Assembly (NCBI GenBank): GCA_046348685.1
Contig: JAXMDT010000003.1
Location: forward strand, 1 to 64,000
Length of the DNA: 64,000 nucleotides
Origin: JAXMDT01 sp046348685
Lineage (GTDB): Bacteria > Pseudomonadota > Alphaproteobacteria > Rickettsiales > UBA998
Direction: 5' to 3'
Of this stretch, positions 9,239-17,620 are shown one piece after another. Below the pieces are notes generated by a model that worked only from the letters and a program-made list of their open reading frames with translations, ran no database searches and was not told the origin of the DNA. The first letter of the stretch is position 1, and every line of letters starts with the position of its first letter. The position numbers and the translations under genes are program-made.

Positions 9239-9583
9239 ATGTCGCACGAGAAAAAAGGTTTTTTTGGTAAGGTTGGCGATGCGCTGACCAGCGATACCGC
9301 AAAAATTATCGGCGCTACTACGGTGGGCGCAGTCGTCGGCGGCACGCTTCCGAACCTGGATTACAGCGGTATCAGCGGTAGCATTACGCTTCCGGATTGG
9401 CTGACTTCAAGCACGACGATTGGCGCAGTGATAGGCGGCGGCGCTTCCGGACTTATTACCAAAGGCATCGTCGATGCCGGTAACAAACGCGCTGATACGC
9501 TGGCCAAACAGGATCCCGATTACTGGCGCAATTACATTGCCGAGCAACAGGCTGCTGGCACGGGTATTCCCCAGCGCGGCTAG
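9239..9583 (+). CDS. Small glycine-zipper protein of unknown function
   Basis: 114 residues. A charged N-terminus is followed by two short hydrophobic glycine-rich segments (IIGATTVGAVVGGTLP, about 24-39, and IGAVIGGGASGLI, about 62-74) and a soluble C-terminus. Such glycine zippers insert in or associate with membranes. CGGAGAAG lies just upstream of ATG 9239. It follows the megatron gene by about 80 nt but has its own PhoB-like box (9161-9194), so it may be regulated separately. I recognise no family. Confidence 0.75.
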   Translation: MSHEKKGFFGKVGDALTSDTAKIIGATTVGAVVGGTLPNLDYSGISGSITLPDWLTSSTTIGAVIGGGASGLITKGIVDAGNKRADTLAKQDPDYWRNYIAEQQAAGTGIPQRG

Positions 9584-10123
9584 TTACTCCCCAAGCAATT
9601 TTGCTTTTTGATTCTCAAATTCATCTTCGGTCAGATGACCTGCTTCTTTGAGCGCGGCTAGTCGTTCGATCTGAGAAGCGATATCCGATCCGGTACGCGT
9701 TGCGTTATGCGCTATTTCGCGAAACGTCATGGTTCTGAATTCATCCATCGCCGCCTGCGTTGCTTGTACATAAGGATCGATGGAGCTTGCCAATACCATA
9801 TTCGCCGCCATCGACGAGGAGCCGTCCGATATGGTAATGCTTCCAAAAAATACCAGGTAATCGCCAACTACGGATTGCACCTTGTCCAAGGTCATCTGGC
9901 GCTGGCGCTGGCCGAAGAACATGCCGCGGTCAAGAAAGATGATGCGTTTGTTGGTCGTAACGCAAAGGACAGTTCTATAATCGTTGAAGCCCGACGTTAA
10001 CGCACGAATGATTTCACCGTCGTTAAGAATGCCTGGCAGCCGTTTAATCTCTTTTTTCGTGTAGAAAATATAATGATTGGGCAGGGCGTTGATCTGATCA
10101 ACGATCTCATCGTACGTGGGCAT
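9584..10123 (-). CDS. PH-domain (bPH) protein with C-terminal SHOCT motif
   Basis: 179 residues. The central part resembles a bacterial PH-like domain (GEIIRALTSGFND, LCVTTNKRIIFLDRGMFFG, MTLDKVQSVVGD). The last about 28 residues form a SHOCT motif (QIERLAALKEAGHLTEDEFENQK). SHOCT domains are short oligomerisation modules often appended to membrane or phage-linked proteins; the function is unknown. It converges with the 9239 gene (stops adjacent). The AT-rich 10124-10245 gap is divergent with the lyase gene at 10246 and must hold both promoters; no clear operator was found there. Confidence 0.8.
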   Translation of the reverse strand: MPTYDEIVDQINALPNHYIFYTKKEIKRLPGILNDGEIIRALTSGFNDYRTVLCVTTNKRIIFLDRGMFFGQRQRQMTLDKVQSVVGDYLVFFGSITISDGSSSMAANMVLASSIDPYVQATQAAMDEFRTMTFREIAHNATRTGSDIASQIERLAALKEAGHLTEDEFENQKAKLLGE

Positions 10124-10245
10124 AGAACACCTTATAAAGTTAACATAATATACGTAATAATAACGATAAAGTATATAATTAATAAGAATTAATAAAAAAT
10201 AAATGTAATTCCTGAATAATTATGACTTATTGCCTGAGGACGACG

Positions 10246-11592
10246 ATGATTATTCGTGTTTTTGCTTTAACAATACTCGCTGCGCTTACATCTTATAACG
10301 GCTTTGCTGCCATACCCGAAATCGGCGCAGGCTGCACCGTCCCGCCGCGAACGGGTGATCGCATCGTCGTCCAGAACGCACAGCAATTAAATGCAGCACT
10401 CGCAAAAGCAAATCCGGGTGATCGCATCATTCTAAGCGATGGCTTATATGCTGGTAATTTCGTTCTGTCGCGTTCAGGCGCGCCCAGTGAACCTATTGTC
10501 GTTCGCGCGCGCCGGAAAATGTTTGCCCGCATTGACGGCACGTTGACGCTGGCAGGACGAGACACCTGGGCTTACGGCCTGATGATTACCGGTAAGAATG
10601 CACAGGTGACCATGACAGGCGAGCGTTCACGTTTGATACGCAGTAAAATTAGCGGGCGGAGAGATGATCCGAAAAGCCAATCCGGAAGTATTATGATAGG
10701 CATGATGGGAAGAGATCAGCATCTGGGTTGTAACGATATCAGTGACACGAATGGCCGCGGAATATCCACGTCTACGCAGAAATCCACGGGCGCACGTATT
10801 TACCGTAACTATATTCATGACCAGTACGTGAGCCCGACATATAAAAACCAACGTGCCCACGAAGCGTTGCAATTGGGGCAGACACAGGGCGTCGGCGTGG
10901 ATGGCGCCACATGCCGCATTCCTCTTAATGCTTCAGTTCATCATAATCTGTTTTACCGCTGGAACCATAGCGGTGATAGTGAAAACGAAACCATCTCCAT
11001 CAAATCGTCGAGTAATAACGTCTACCAGAACACCATGATACAGACGCGTTTAATCATGAACCGCTTCGGATATAACAATGTCATCCAGAGTAATTGGATT
11101 GAGCAAGGCAATACGAATGGTTTGAATGGAATTGCGGTGAAGGGGGACAATACCAAAGTAATCGGCAACACGATCAAGCTTGCTGCAAATGCAGGTATTT
11201 TTATACAAACAGGCAATCAAACGATGGACGGCCGCGGCATGCATCGTTCATCCGACGTTCCGCCCGGAGCTAAGCTTTCCACGGTTTGGGATAATACGAC
11301 CGATAATCCGATCGCGCGCAACACGCTGGTTGCCGGAAATAATGCACCGGTTATTTCTGTCGGCCGTCCTGCCCCGGAAGGAAACTCCTTAGTTGAAACT
11401 CGCAAGACACGGCTTGAAGGAAATACCGGCCAGATCGAAACCGCTAAAAATTACATCGGAAAATGGGATTCGCCGCGCAAAGGCAATTTAGAAACAACGA
11501 CGACGTATTCGCCTACCACGACACAGCGTTACCTAGCTGCGGAAAAACTTAGCTTGAGCGATGTCGGCCCTGACTTTGTTCCGGCAAACTAA
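10246..11592 (+). CDS. PL6-like polysaccharide lyase (chondroitinase B/alginate lyase fold), exported
   Basis: Signal peptide at residues 1 to about 21 (MIIRVFALTILAALTSYNG), then a parallel beta-helix. QLNAALAKANPGDRIILSDGLYAG is the typical N-terminal PL6 turn. ETISIKSSSNNVYQNT holds the Lys of the PL6 catalytic region, and the following NRFGYNNVIQSN matches the second conserved site (usually RHG). The family cleaves uronic-acid polysaccharides such as alginate by beta-elimination. The exact substrate cannot be read here. ATG 10246 is chosen over 10222: TGAGGA precedes it by 5 nt and the signal peptide begins there. It is not a phage gene although it lies inside the phage-derived block; compare the second PL6-like gene at 59735. 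Confidence 0.85.
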   Translation: MIIRVFALTILAALTSYNGFAAIPEIGAGCTVPPRTGDRIVVQNAQQLNAALAKANPGDRIILSDGLYAGNFVLSRSGAPSEPIVVRARRKMFARIDGTLTLAGRDTWAYGLMITGKNAQVTMTGERSRLIRSKISGRRDDPKSQSGSIMIGMMGRDQHLGCNDISDTNGRGISTSTQKSTGARIYRNYIHDQYVSPTYKNQRAHEALQLGQTQGVGVDGATCRIPLNASVHHNLFYRWNHSGDSENETISIKSSSNNVYQNTMIQTRLIMNRFGYNNVIQSNWIEQGNTNGLNGIAVKGDNTKVIGNTIKLAANAGIFIQTGNQTMDGRGMHRSSDVPPGAKLSTVWDNTTDNPIARNTLVAGNNAPVISVGRPAPEGNSLVETRKTRLEGNTGQIETAKNYIGKWDSPRKGNLETTTTYSPTTTQRYLAAEKLSLSDVGPDFVPAN

Positions 11593-11600
11593 ATTCTTTT

Positions 11601-11879
11601 TTATTCATCCATGTTATGCTGGGACCAGAAATTCACATAGCCATCCACAAGGCTGCCTTGTGCCGCCGATGATTTGACTTTTTTCTTTTTTGGATTCCAG
11701 ACGCCTAGTCCTGCGTCCTGCATCATTTTAATCAGGCTATCGACATCATTCAAACCGAGTTGGCGGGTTGCCTGTTCTTCGGTCAGCAGACCCCTCATAT
11801 AGGCGATAAGAACACCTTTTTGAATATCTTTAAGTTTCTGGTTCTTAAGAACCTTTTCAATCATTGGATGAATGGCCAT
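11601..11879 (-). CDS. Hypothetical small protein
   Basis: 92 residues, mostly helical. The middle reads QKGVLIAYMRGLLTEEQATRQLGL, which looks like a small helix-turn-helix or SHOCT-like scaffold, followed by a basic KKKKVK stretch and an acidic tail. No family recognised. A GAGG precedes ATG 11879. It ends 8 nt from the stop of the lyase gene, convergently. Confidence 0.65.
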   Translation of the reverse strand: MAIHPMIEKVLKNQKLKDIQKGVLIAYMRGLLTEEQATRQLGLNDVDSLIKMMQDAGLGVWNPKKKKVKSSAAQGSLVDGYVNFWSQHNMDE

Positions 11880-11971
11880 GGGTGCCTCGCAAGCCTATCG
11901 AAAAAATTATAATTTTAAACCTCTTCCGGGTTTTCTCAGCGCAACCTAGCATGATCACTTGGAAATGAAAG

Positions 11972-11994
11972 TTAAGATTTTATTACAATCTTAA
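11972..11994. promoter_or_regulatory. Perfect 8-bp dyad, possible operator of the DUF2793-lysis cassette
   Basis: TTAAGATT (11972-11979), 7-nt spacer, AATCTTAA (11987-11994). The dyad lies just upstream of the RBS of the 12018 gene and has no T-run after it, so an operator is more likely than a terminator. The TTAA ends recall CtrA half-sites but are 15 bases apart, not 7. Confidence 0.45.
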
Positions 11995-12017
11995 GTTGTT
12001 ATTGAGTGGGAGAGTAC

Positions 12018-12965
12018 ATGGTAACTACGGCGCATATAGGTCTGACACTTGTTGAGCAATCTCAATCACAAAAAGAGGTGACCGTTAACGAGGCGTTCAA
12101 ACGCATTGATGCCTTGCTGAATACGGGCGTGATTGACAAAGATTTAACTGCGCCGCCTTCAAGCCCGGCTGCGGGCGACCTTTATATTGTCGGATCAGCG
12201 GCAACCGGTGCCTGGGCGTCAAAGGACAAGAAAATAACGTATTACGATCAGGGTTGGAAGTTCATCGACCCGCGTCAGGGCGTCACGCTTTGGGTTGCCG
12301 ATGAAGATGCGCTTTATCGCTTTAACGGCACGAACTGGGTAGCCGTTATCGGCAATACGCTCGGCGGTCTTACCGATGTCGATATTACCTCGCCCGTGCA
12401 ATATGACATTCTTCAATATGACGGCACCCAATTCGTCAATACGCACACATTCAAACGTGCCGTGTGGATTCGTCCAGAGATGCTGCGACCCTCTGCAACA
12501 AGCGGCTGTGCGCCGCTCGCGGTGGTGTCGATGGGTTCGGGCAAGCCCGATTTGCAATCCTTCGATTTCGATGCAAACACGCAGGAATTTATCGAATTTG
12601 CATTGCCAATGCCGAAATCGTGGAACGAGGGGACTGTAACGGTGCAATATTTGTGGAGCCATGCCTCGACCACAACAAATTTCGGTGTCGTCTGGAATAT
12701 GCAGGCACTGGCATGCGGCGATGGAGACAGTTTGAATGCCAGCTTCGGTACCGCAGTCAGTCAGCTGGATACAGGCGGCGCGGCTGATACACTCTACATT
12801 TCACCCGAATCGAATCCCATCACGATTGCCGGTACTCCACTGGAAAATGATATGGTTTTTTTCCGTATCTGCCGGTCGGCGACACATGGCAGCGATACGC
12901 TGGCGATCGATGCGCGGCTGCATGCTATACGTTTGTTTCTGACGATGAATGCACTGACGGACTAA
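12018..12965 (+). CDS. DUF2793 domain protein (phage/GTA-associated)
   Basis: 315 residues. The N-terminal DUF2793 signature is clear: LTLVEQSQSQKEVTVNEAF, then PAAGDLYIVGSAATGAWA, FIDPRQGVTLWV and LYRFNGTNW. The C-terminal half is a beta-rich, jelly-roll-like region. The family occurs with tail-tip genes of GTAs and prophages and may form part of a tail or fibre. The frame is open from GTG 12006, but ATG 12018 has GGGAG 7 nt upstream and fits the family start. It opens a tight cassette with 12967, 13263 and 13701, so these were probably inherited together as the end of a GTA or prophage. Confidence 0.88.
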   Translation: MVTTAHIGLTLVEQSQSQKEVTVNEAFKRIDALLNTGVIDKDLTAPPSSPAAGDLYIVGSAATGAWASKDKKITYYDQGWKFIDPRQGVTLWVADEDALYRFNGTNWVAVIGNTLGGLTDVDITSPVQYDILQYDGTQFVNTHTFKRAVWIRPEMLRPSATSGCAPLAVVSMGSGKPDLQSFDFDANTQEFIEFALPMPKSWNEGTVTVQYLWSHASTTTNFGVVWNMQALACGDGDSLNASFGTAVSQLDTGGAADTLYISPESNPITIAGTPLENDMVFFRICRSATHGSDTLAIDARLHAIRLFLTMNALTD

Positions 12966-12966
12966 T

Positions 12967-13266
12967 ATGAATTATTCACGTATTTATGAAGGTGCTGCCG
13001 GTCAACCGCATCATCCACCGATGGAGATCAAGGCGCTTTCCACCGAAGCGGTGCGTACCTTGATTCGCGAGACGGTGGTGGAAACCCTGGCAGGTCTTGG
13101 ATTCGATACGCTGCATCCGAACGAAATGCAGGCGGATGTTCTCTATTTACGCAAATTGCGCCATGGAAGTGAGGAAGCCCGGCGCATCGTCGTGCGATCG
13201 GTTTTGACGCTGGTTGTTACCAGCATGCTTTACATGCTGTGGGAAGGGATTCGGAAAAAACTATGA
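12967..13266 (+). CDS. Small phage-type membrane protein
   Basis: 99 residues, soluble with one C-terminal transmembrane helix (VVRSVLTLVVTSMLYMLWEGI). It starts 1 nt after the DUF2793 stop and overlaps the holin gene by ATGA (13263-13266), so translation is coupled. Family not recognised; position and topology suggest an accessory lysis or tail protein. Confidence 0.75.
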   Translation: MNYSRIYEGAAGQPHHPPMEIKALSTEAVRTLIRETVVETLAGLGFDTLHPNEMQADVLYLRKLRHGSEEARRIVVRSVLTLVVTSMLYMLWEGIRKKL

Positions 13267-13700
13267 TTACCTTACTAGGATCACTGTTTGGATTTATCGG
13301 TTCAATGCTGCCGGAGGCTTTGCATTTTTTCAAAGACCGCCAAGATAAAATGCATGAACTGAAGATTCTGGAGCTGCAATTGTCGCAGCAACGGCAGGGT
13401 CATATCGAGCGGCTGGAAGAAATTCAAACGCAAGCGGATATCGCTGAATCCTCCGCTATCTATAAGACATATATCACAGGTATTCACTGGGTGGATGCGC
13501 TGAACGGCACTGTACGTCCGGTACTGGCCTATGCTTTCTTCTTGCTCTATGCGCTGACGAAATTCCTGCAGATTTTGTTGGTCAACGAAGTAACACCGCA
13601 ATTGCTACCAGTGTTATGGGGTGAAGAAGATCAGGCGATTTTTGCCGGTATCATCAGTTTTTACTTTGGTCAGCGCGCCTTTGCAAAATTCAGAAAATAA
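13263..13700 (+). CDS. GTA-type three-TM holin
   Basis: 145 residues from ATG 13263 (the longer frame from 13239 runs into the previous gene). An N-terminal hydrophobic segment (LLGSLFGFIGSMLPEALHF) is followed by a charged helical linker and two C-terminal transmembrane segments (ALNGTVRPVLAYAFFLLYAL; AIFAGIISFYFG). The WVDALNGTVRPV motif fits the GTA 3-TM holin family. Holins permeabilise the inner membrane so the endolysin can reach the peptidoglycan. The next gene encodes that endolysin and begins directly at 13701. Confidence 0.83.
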   Translation: MITLLGSLFGFIGSMLPEALHFFKDRQDKMHELKILELQLSQQRQGHIERLEEIQTQADIAESSAIYKTYITGIHWVDALNGTVRPVLAYAFFLLYALTKFLQILLVNEVTPQLLPVLWGEEDQAIFAGIISFYFGQRAFAKFRK

Positions 13701-14126
13701 ATGCTTAGTACTTCTTCTGATGGCATCGAACTAATCAAACGCTTCGAGGGATTTTCGGCGATGCCCTACCGCTGTCCCGCAGGTTATTGGACGATTGGCT
13801 ATGGGCATGTACTTTCGCAATATGCAAAAATGTTGCTAACGCAGGAAGGCGCGGAAATATGGTTGCGTGGCGATCTTGTAAAAGCCGAGCGCGCCGTTCA
13901 TCGGCTTCTTCCCGTTCTACTCACCCAACATCAGTTCGATGCCTTGGTTTCTTTTACCTACAATCTGGGGGCGGGGGCATTGCAGCGATCGACGCTGCGT
14001 CAAAAAATTCTGCGCGGTGAGCATCATTTAGCGGCTCAGGAATTTAAAAAATGGGTCTACGCAGGCGGGCGTAAACTGCCGGGTTTAGTGCGCCGGCGCG
14101 TAGCAAAGCGAATCTATATGTATTAA
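13701..14126 (+). CDS. GH24 (T4-type) endolysin / lysozyme
   Basis: 141 residues. The catalytic Glu is in IELIKRFEGF; CPAGYWTIGYGH carries the Thr of the family triad with Cys at the usual Asp position. FDALVSFTYNLGAGAL and GLVRRRVAKR follow. This is a GH24 muramidase cleaving the MurNAc-GlcNAc bond. No signal peptide, so release would depend on the holin encoded immediately upstream. Length is normal for the family. Confidence 0.93.
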   Translation: MLSTSSDGIELIKRFEGFSAMPYRCPAGYWTIGYGHVLSQYAKMLLTQEGAEIWLRGDLVKAERAVHRLLPVLLTQHQFDALVSFTYNLGAGALQRSTLRQKILRGEHHLAAQEFKKWVYAGGRKLPGLVRRRVAKRIYMY

Positions 14127-14170
14127 AATAACCAAATAAATCAGTAATATAAATTAAGGGCTCTTGGAAT

Positions 14171-14238
14171 CTGTCATATTCCGATAACGGAAACTTAACA
14201 GAACTGTCACGCACAGTCGGAAATGCTTGGGTTATAGT
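14171..14238 (+). promoter_or_regulatory. PhoB-like box (irregular) before the 14274 gene
   Basis: CTGTCAT (14171-14177) and CTGTCAC (14204-14210) lie exactly 33 bp, three 11-bp turns, apart. A -10-like TATAGT is at 14233-14238. The last half-site before the -10 is degenerate (CAGTCGG), so this site fits less well than the others. Confidence 0.45.
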
Positions 14239-14273
14239 GGGCTTACGTTAAAAGACTACTTAAAGAGGATACC

Positions 14274-15566
14274 ATGTCAGGCGAACCGAAATTAGAAAAA
14301 GTCAATCCGTTTGAGGTTTATAAAAAACTCATCGTAAAGGAATTTCCGCTTAAGGATGCTGACGGTAAAGTTATTGAAGGTGCTGTTTCGCCTGGTGTCC
14401 AAAAATATTTGGATTCCTTGCCGGTTGAAATGAAACAGGAGGTTAATGCAAATCGCGCTCTTATTGAGCAAGGCGCAGAAGCTTACCTAAGAACGGAACG
14501 TGATAAAATTGAATATGCTGATAAAAACTTGGGGCCACGTGAGCTAGAAGAAGTTGGCAAGCACTTCTTAAAGCACCATCATGTATCAAACTCGACTGAA
14601 GTAGAAACAGCAATGAGAAAAGCATTGCGTGGAACTGAGGCTGAAAAATATCTTAACGATCCAAGATATGGTGCAGAAATCAAAGCCCAATTTGCAAACG
14701 TACTTCCGAAAGACCAAACGGTCACTGTTGAAAGAATAAATCAAGCCGCTAAAAACATCGAAGCGTCTATTCATAGTGCCTCTACCCCAGAAGAAGTGGT
14801 GGGTGCTTTCAAAAACGAATTGCATGCTGTTCACGCTGAAAAAATTGCAGCGATAAAAGTTGCAGAAACTGCTGCGGCAACGCCGTCAGCGCCTCCCGGT
14901 ACGACGCCGGAGCCGGTAAAGACCCGCATCAATAAACTGATCGATGAATCGCTGGATGCCAAAGCCAAACCCCATGCGGAACAGCTGAAGAAAAGCTTCG
15001 ACAAAGTTTTCGGTGATATCAAGGATATTGAATTTGATGACGAGCAGGTTAAAGCAGCCGTCAAGAAATTTTCTGATGAAGCCATTAAAACGGGTGATGA
15101 AGCGCAGAAAGCTCTAAAAGATGGCACTCTGCATGACAATTTCCTCAAAGAGGTAAAATCTGCGGTTACTGCTGGAACGCTAGATGAAGAGAAAATTGGA
15201 AAAGCGATTACGGCGCAAAAGGAAGAAGTATCTAAAGTCCTCAGCCGTAATCTTGCGCAGCGTCTGATAGGCTTCAAAGATCACTACAGCACCAAAGCAA
15301 TCTCTGAAGACTGGGCAAAAATTAAAATTGGCGATAAAGAACAGCGTGCAACGAGCCGCCTCGCCATGCGTGCCATTGGTGGCGCAACGGGTGTTGGCCT
15401 GATCATTAGCGGCATCGGCGATTTCCAGGGCCGTGAAGCTAACGATAATAGCGGCCAGGTCGAAGCGCATCCGGTTGCGGGCCTAATCAAAACGGTCGGA
15501 GGTTCCGGTCTTGTCGCTCTATCTGCTCTCTACCGCGGCATGGGCCGTGGCGGGGTTGCGGCATAA
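14274..15566 (+). CDS. Unknown helical protein with C-terminal hydrophobic hairpin
   Basis: 430 residues. Residues 1-350 are charged and helical, with an Ala/Pro-rich hinge near 200-215 (AAATPSAPPGTTPEP). Two glycine-rich hydrophobic segments end the protein (RAIGGATGVGLIISGIG, and GLIKTVGGSGLVALSALYRG). No signal peptide and no family recognised. AAAGAGG precedes ATG 14274. It is preceded by an irregular PhoB-like box and followed by a strong terminator at 15586. It belongs to the accessory genes discussed under findings; a secreted or membrane-inserting product is inference. Confidence 0.82.
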   Translation: MSGEPKLEKVNPFEVYKKLIVKEFPLKDADGKVIEGAVSPGVQKYLDSLPVEMKQEVNANRALIEQGAEAYLRTERDKIEYADKNLGPRELEEVGKHFLKHHHVSNSTEVETAMRKALRGTEAEKYLNDPRYGAEIKAQFANVLPKDQTVTVERINQAAKNIEASIHSASTPEEVVGAFKNELHAVHAEKIAAIKVAETAAATPSAPPGTTPEPVKTRINKLIDESLDAKAKPHAEQLKKSFDKVFGDIKDIEFDDEQVKAAVKKFSDEAIKTGDEAQKALKDGTLHDNFLKEVKSAVTAGTLDEEKIGKAITAQKEEVSKVLSRNLAQRLIGFKDHYSTKAISEDWAKIKIGDKEQRATSRLAMRAIGGATGVGLIISGIGDFQGREANDNSGQVEAHPVAGLIKTVGGSGLVALSALYRGMGRGGVAA

Positions 15567-15585
15567 GCGAATCTACATTCAAGAA

Positions 15586-15612
15586 AAAGCCGCCTGCGTG
15601 CGGCTTTTTTTT
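15586..15612. terminator. Intrinsic terminator between the 14274 gene and hflX
   Basis: AAAGCCGC / GCGGCTTT stem with a 6-nt loop (CTGCGT), then a run of T to 15612. An A-run on the left side suits termination of hflX on the other strand as well. Confidence 0.85.
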
Positions 15613-16876
15613 ATGACATCTCGGCAAAGCGGCCTTTGTTGGCTTCGGTCAGCCGTACGGTTAGCTGCACATCGCCGCTCTCGCTATTTTCCCGTTGCAG
15701 CACCTGCCCATGCTGATACAGCCAGGCGATGCGTTTGCCTGCATCCGGCGGCAGAGTGAAGGTTTCGGCGGGTAGCCAGGTTTCCGTTAGTACGCGTTCG
15801 ATGCGCTCCAGCAGGCGGTCAAAGCCATAACCGGTCAAGGCTGAAACAGGCACGGGCGCGTGCTGTGGCAAGCCATCGGTCTCGTCATGCTGCATCAAAT
15901 CCATTTTGTTCCAGACTTCGATGACGGGCGGGCGCTCGTCTTCCGGCACGTTTTCATAGAGGCCGGCGATGATGGTTTCGACGTCGTTCTTCTGAGCAAG
16001 CGAGTCCAGATGAGTGATGTCACGCACATGCAGCAGCACATCTGCCTCCAGCACTTCCTCAAGCGTGGCGCGAAAGGCGGCGATCAGTTCCGTCGGAAGG
16101 TCAGAGATAAATCCTACCGTATCGGAGAGCAGCACTTGCAAACCGGAGGGCAGGCGAGTCTGGCGAATAGTAGGATCAAGCGTGGCGAACAGCATATCTT
16201 CGGCAAGCACATGTGCCTGCGTTAGTCGATTAAACAAAGTCGATTTGCCGGCGTTGGTATAGCCCACAATGGCAACGAGCGGATAGGGTACATCGCGGCG
16301 GGTCTTGCGGTGCAGCGTGCGGGTACGCACTACCTTTTCTAACTCTTTTTTAATCGCGGCGATACGGTCGCGGATCATGCGGCGATCGGTTTCAATCTGT
16401 GTTTCGCCAGGACCGCCAAGAAACCCAAAGCCGCCGCGCTGACGTTCTAAGTGCGTCCACGACCGCACCAATCGGCTTTTCTGATATTCGAGCGAGGCAA
16501 GTTCCACTTGGAGCTGGCCTTCCTTCGTGCGGGCGCGCTTGCCGAAAATTTCCAGGATCAATGCCGTACGGTCGATGACTTTAGCTTCCCAGCCTTTCTC
16601 CAGATTACGCTGTTGCACGGGCGTCAAGCTGGTATCCACGATGACCAGATGGGCTTCTTCCGTTTTCACGAGCGCGTGGATGCGTTCAACCTGGCCGGAG
16701 CCAAATAACGTTGCCGGTTTTGGATTTTTGACGATCAGCGCTTCGGCGCCGACAATGTCAACATCAATAGCGGCGGCCAGGCCAACGGCTTCTTCCAGCT
16801 TCGCCTGAGGCGCGCGCAACGTTTGTGCCTGATGGTAAGGCAGTTCAGGATGAATGACGATAACACGTGAAATCAT
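15611..16876 (-). CDS. hflX: GTPase HflX
   Basis: 421 residues. The N-terminal domain is of HflX type (NPKPATLFGSGQVE, SLTPVQQRNLE). A glycine-rich segment follows (RQRGGFGFLGGPGETQIE). In the G domain, G1 is GYTNAGKST, G3 DTVGF and G4 NKMD. HflX binds ribosomes and splits stalled 70S particles. It lies downstream of hfq on the same strand (49 nt gap), the usual alphaproteobacterial order, and its stop overlaps the T-run of the terminator at 15586-15612. Confidence 0.97.
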   Translation of the reverse strand: MISRVIVIHPELPYHQAQTLRAPQAKLEEAVGLAAAIDVDIVGAEALIVKNPKPATLFGSGQVERIHALVKTEEAHLVIVDTSLTPVQQRNLEKGWEAKVIDRTALILEIFGKRARTKEGQLQVELASLEYQKSRLVRSWTHLERQRGGFGFLGGPGETQIETDRRMIRDRIAAIKKELEKVVRTRTLHRKTRRDVPYPLVAIVGYTNAGKSTLFNRLTQAHVLAEDMLFATLDPTIRQTRLPSGLQVLLSDTVGFISDLPTELIAAFRATLEEVLEADVLLHVRDITHLDSLAQKNDVETIIAGLYENVPEDERPPVIEVWNKMDLMQHDETDGLPQHAPVPVSALTGYGFDRLLERIERVLTETWLPAETFTLPPDAGKRIAWLYQHGQVLQRENSESGDVQLTVRLTEANKGRFAEMS

Positions 16877-16925
16877 CTACGGTGAGTTAGTGCGAAAACT
16901 ATCAACGTACAATGCGGAAAACGGC

Positions 16926-17213
16926 TTATGCCATTTCCATGTCTTGATCGCTGTATTCTTCAGCGGGAGTACCGGTTTCATCGCCATTGCGGGACATCAT
17001 GCTGACTTGTGCGGCGGGAACGACGGTTGCGATGGAATGCTTGTAAACCAGCTGCGAAATCGCATTGCGTTTCAACACGACGCAAAAATTATCGAATCCG
17101 GTAATAATGCCTTGCAATTTAACGCCGTTGGTAAGGTAAATCGTGACGGGTTTTTTCTCTTTGCGGGTGGCGTTCAGGAACACGTCCTGCATATTCTGTT
17201 GTTTTTCAACCAT
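16926..17213 (-). CDS. hfq: RNA chaperone Hfq
   Basis: 95 residues. Sm1 motif ([24 protein letters not shown]) and Sm2 motif ([15 protein letters not shown]). The C-terminal tail is short and acidic, as in alphaproteobacteria. Hfq is a hexameric chaperone pairing small RNAs with mRNAs. The upstream gap (17214-17356) contains a perfect dyad and an AT-rich stretch that probably carries its promoter. Confidence 0.97.
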   Translation of the reverse strand: MVEKQQNMQDVFLNATRKEKKPVTIYLTNGVKLQGIITGFDNFCVVLKRNAISQLVYKHSIATVVPAAQVSMMSRNGDETGTPAEEYSDQDMEMA

Positions 17214-17316
17214 GGGTTGCCTCGTTGTTCTTTTTGTTCAGGATAGGCAACTTAGTAGAGGAAAGAAATTGAACCGGCAAGGAGAAAAGCGCAAAAATTT
17301 CTTAATATAATTTAAC

Positions 17317-17334
17317 TGATTACTGCTGTAATCA
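17317..17334. promoter_or_regulatory. Perfect 7-bp dyad upstream of hfq
   Basis: TGATTAC (17317-17323), TGCT, GTAATCA (17328-17334). It lies between the 17357 gene and hfq. It could be an operator or a weak terminator of the upstream operon; a following T-run is not evident on the minus strand. Confidence 0.35.
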
Positions 17335-17356
17335 AGACTGAGTAAAACCAAGTATT

Positions 17357-17620
17357 TTAGAGTGCTTCTTCGACTTCATGCTTGAAGCCGTAATAACGCT
17401 CCATGTTAAAGCGCGTCTGTTCATCGGGTTCACCTTCACCGGCATCTGCTATAACTGCAAAACGTGGGATTTTATTTTTACGCATAGAAAGATAAAGCTC
17501 CCTTTCCATAGAAGCGGAGCAAAGTAGGTATACGTAACCCTCTTTTCCTTCTGGTGTTTTCAAATGAAAGAAATAGGTTTTTATTGGGGAGTTGGCTTTT
17601 TGCTGTTCACGAAAATTCAT
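17357..17620 (-). CDS. Small protein of unknown function, second in a two-gene unit
   Basis: 87 residues, soluble: a short beta-rich core (KTYFFHLKTPEGKEGYVYLL) and an acidic C-terminus. Its ATG overlaps the stop of the 18165-17617 gene (ATGA at 17617-17620), so the two are translationally coupled and probably work together, for example as partner or chaperone and client. No family recognised. Confidence 0.72.
   Translation of the reverse strand: MNFREQQKANSPIKTYFFHLKTPEGKEGYVYLLCSASMERELYLSMRKNKIPRFAVIADAGEGEPDEQTRFNMERYYGFKHEVEEAL

Noticed and set aside
17300..17316. TTAA-N6-TTAA near hfq, and similar at 10170-10230 and 59420-59450
   Set aside because: Spacer is 6, not 7; AT-rich background.
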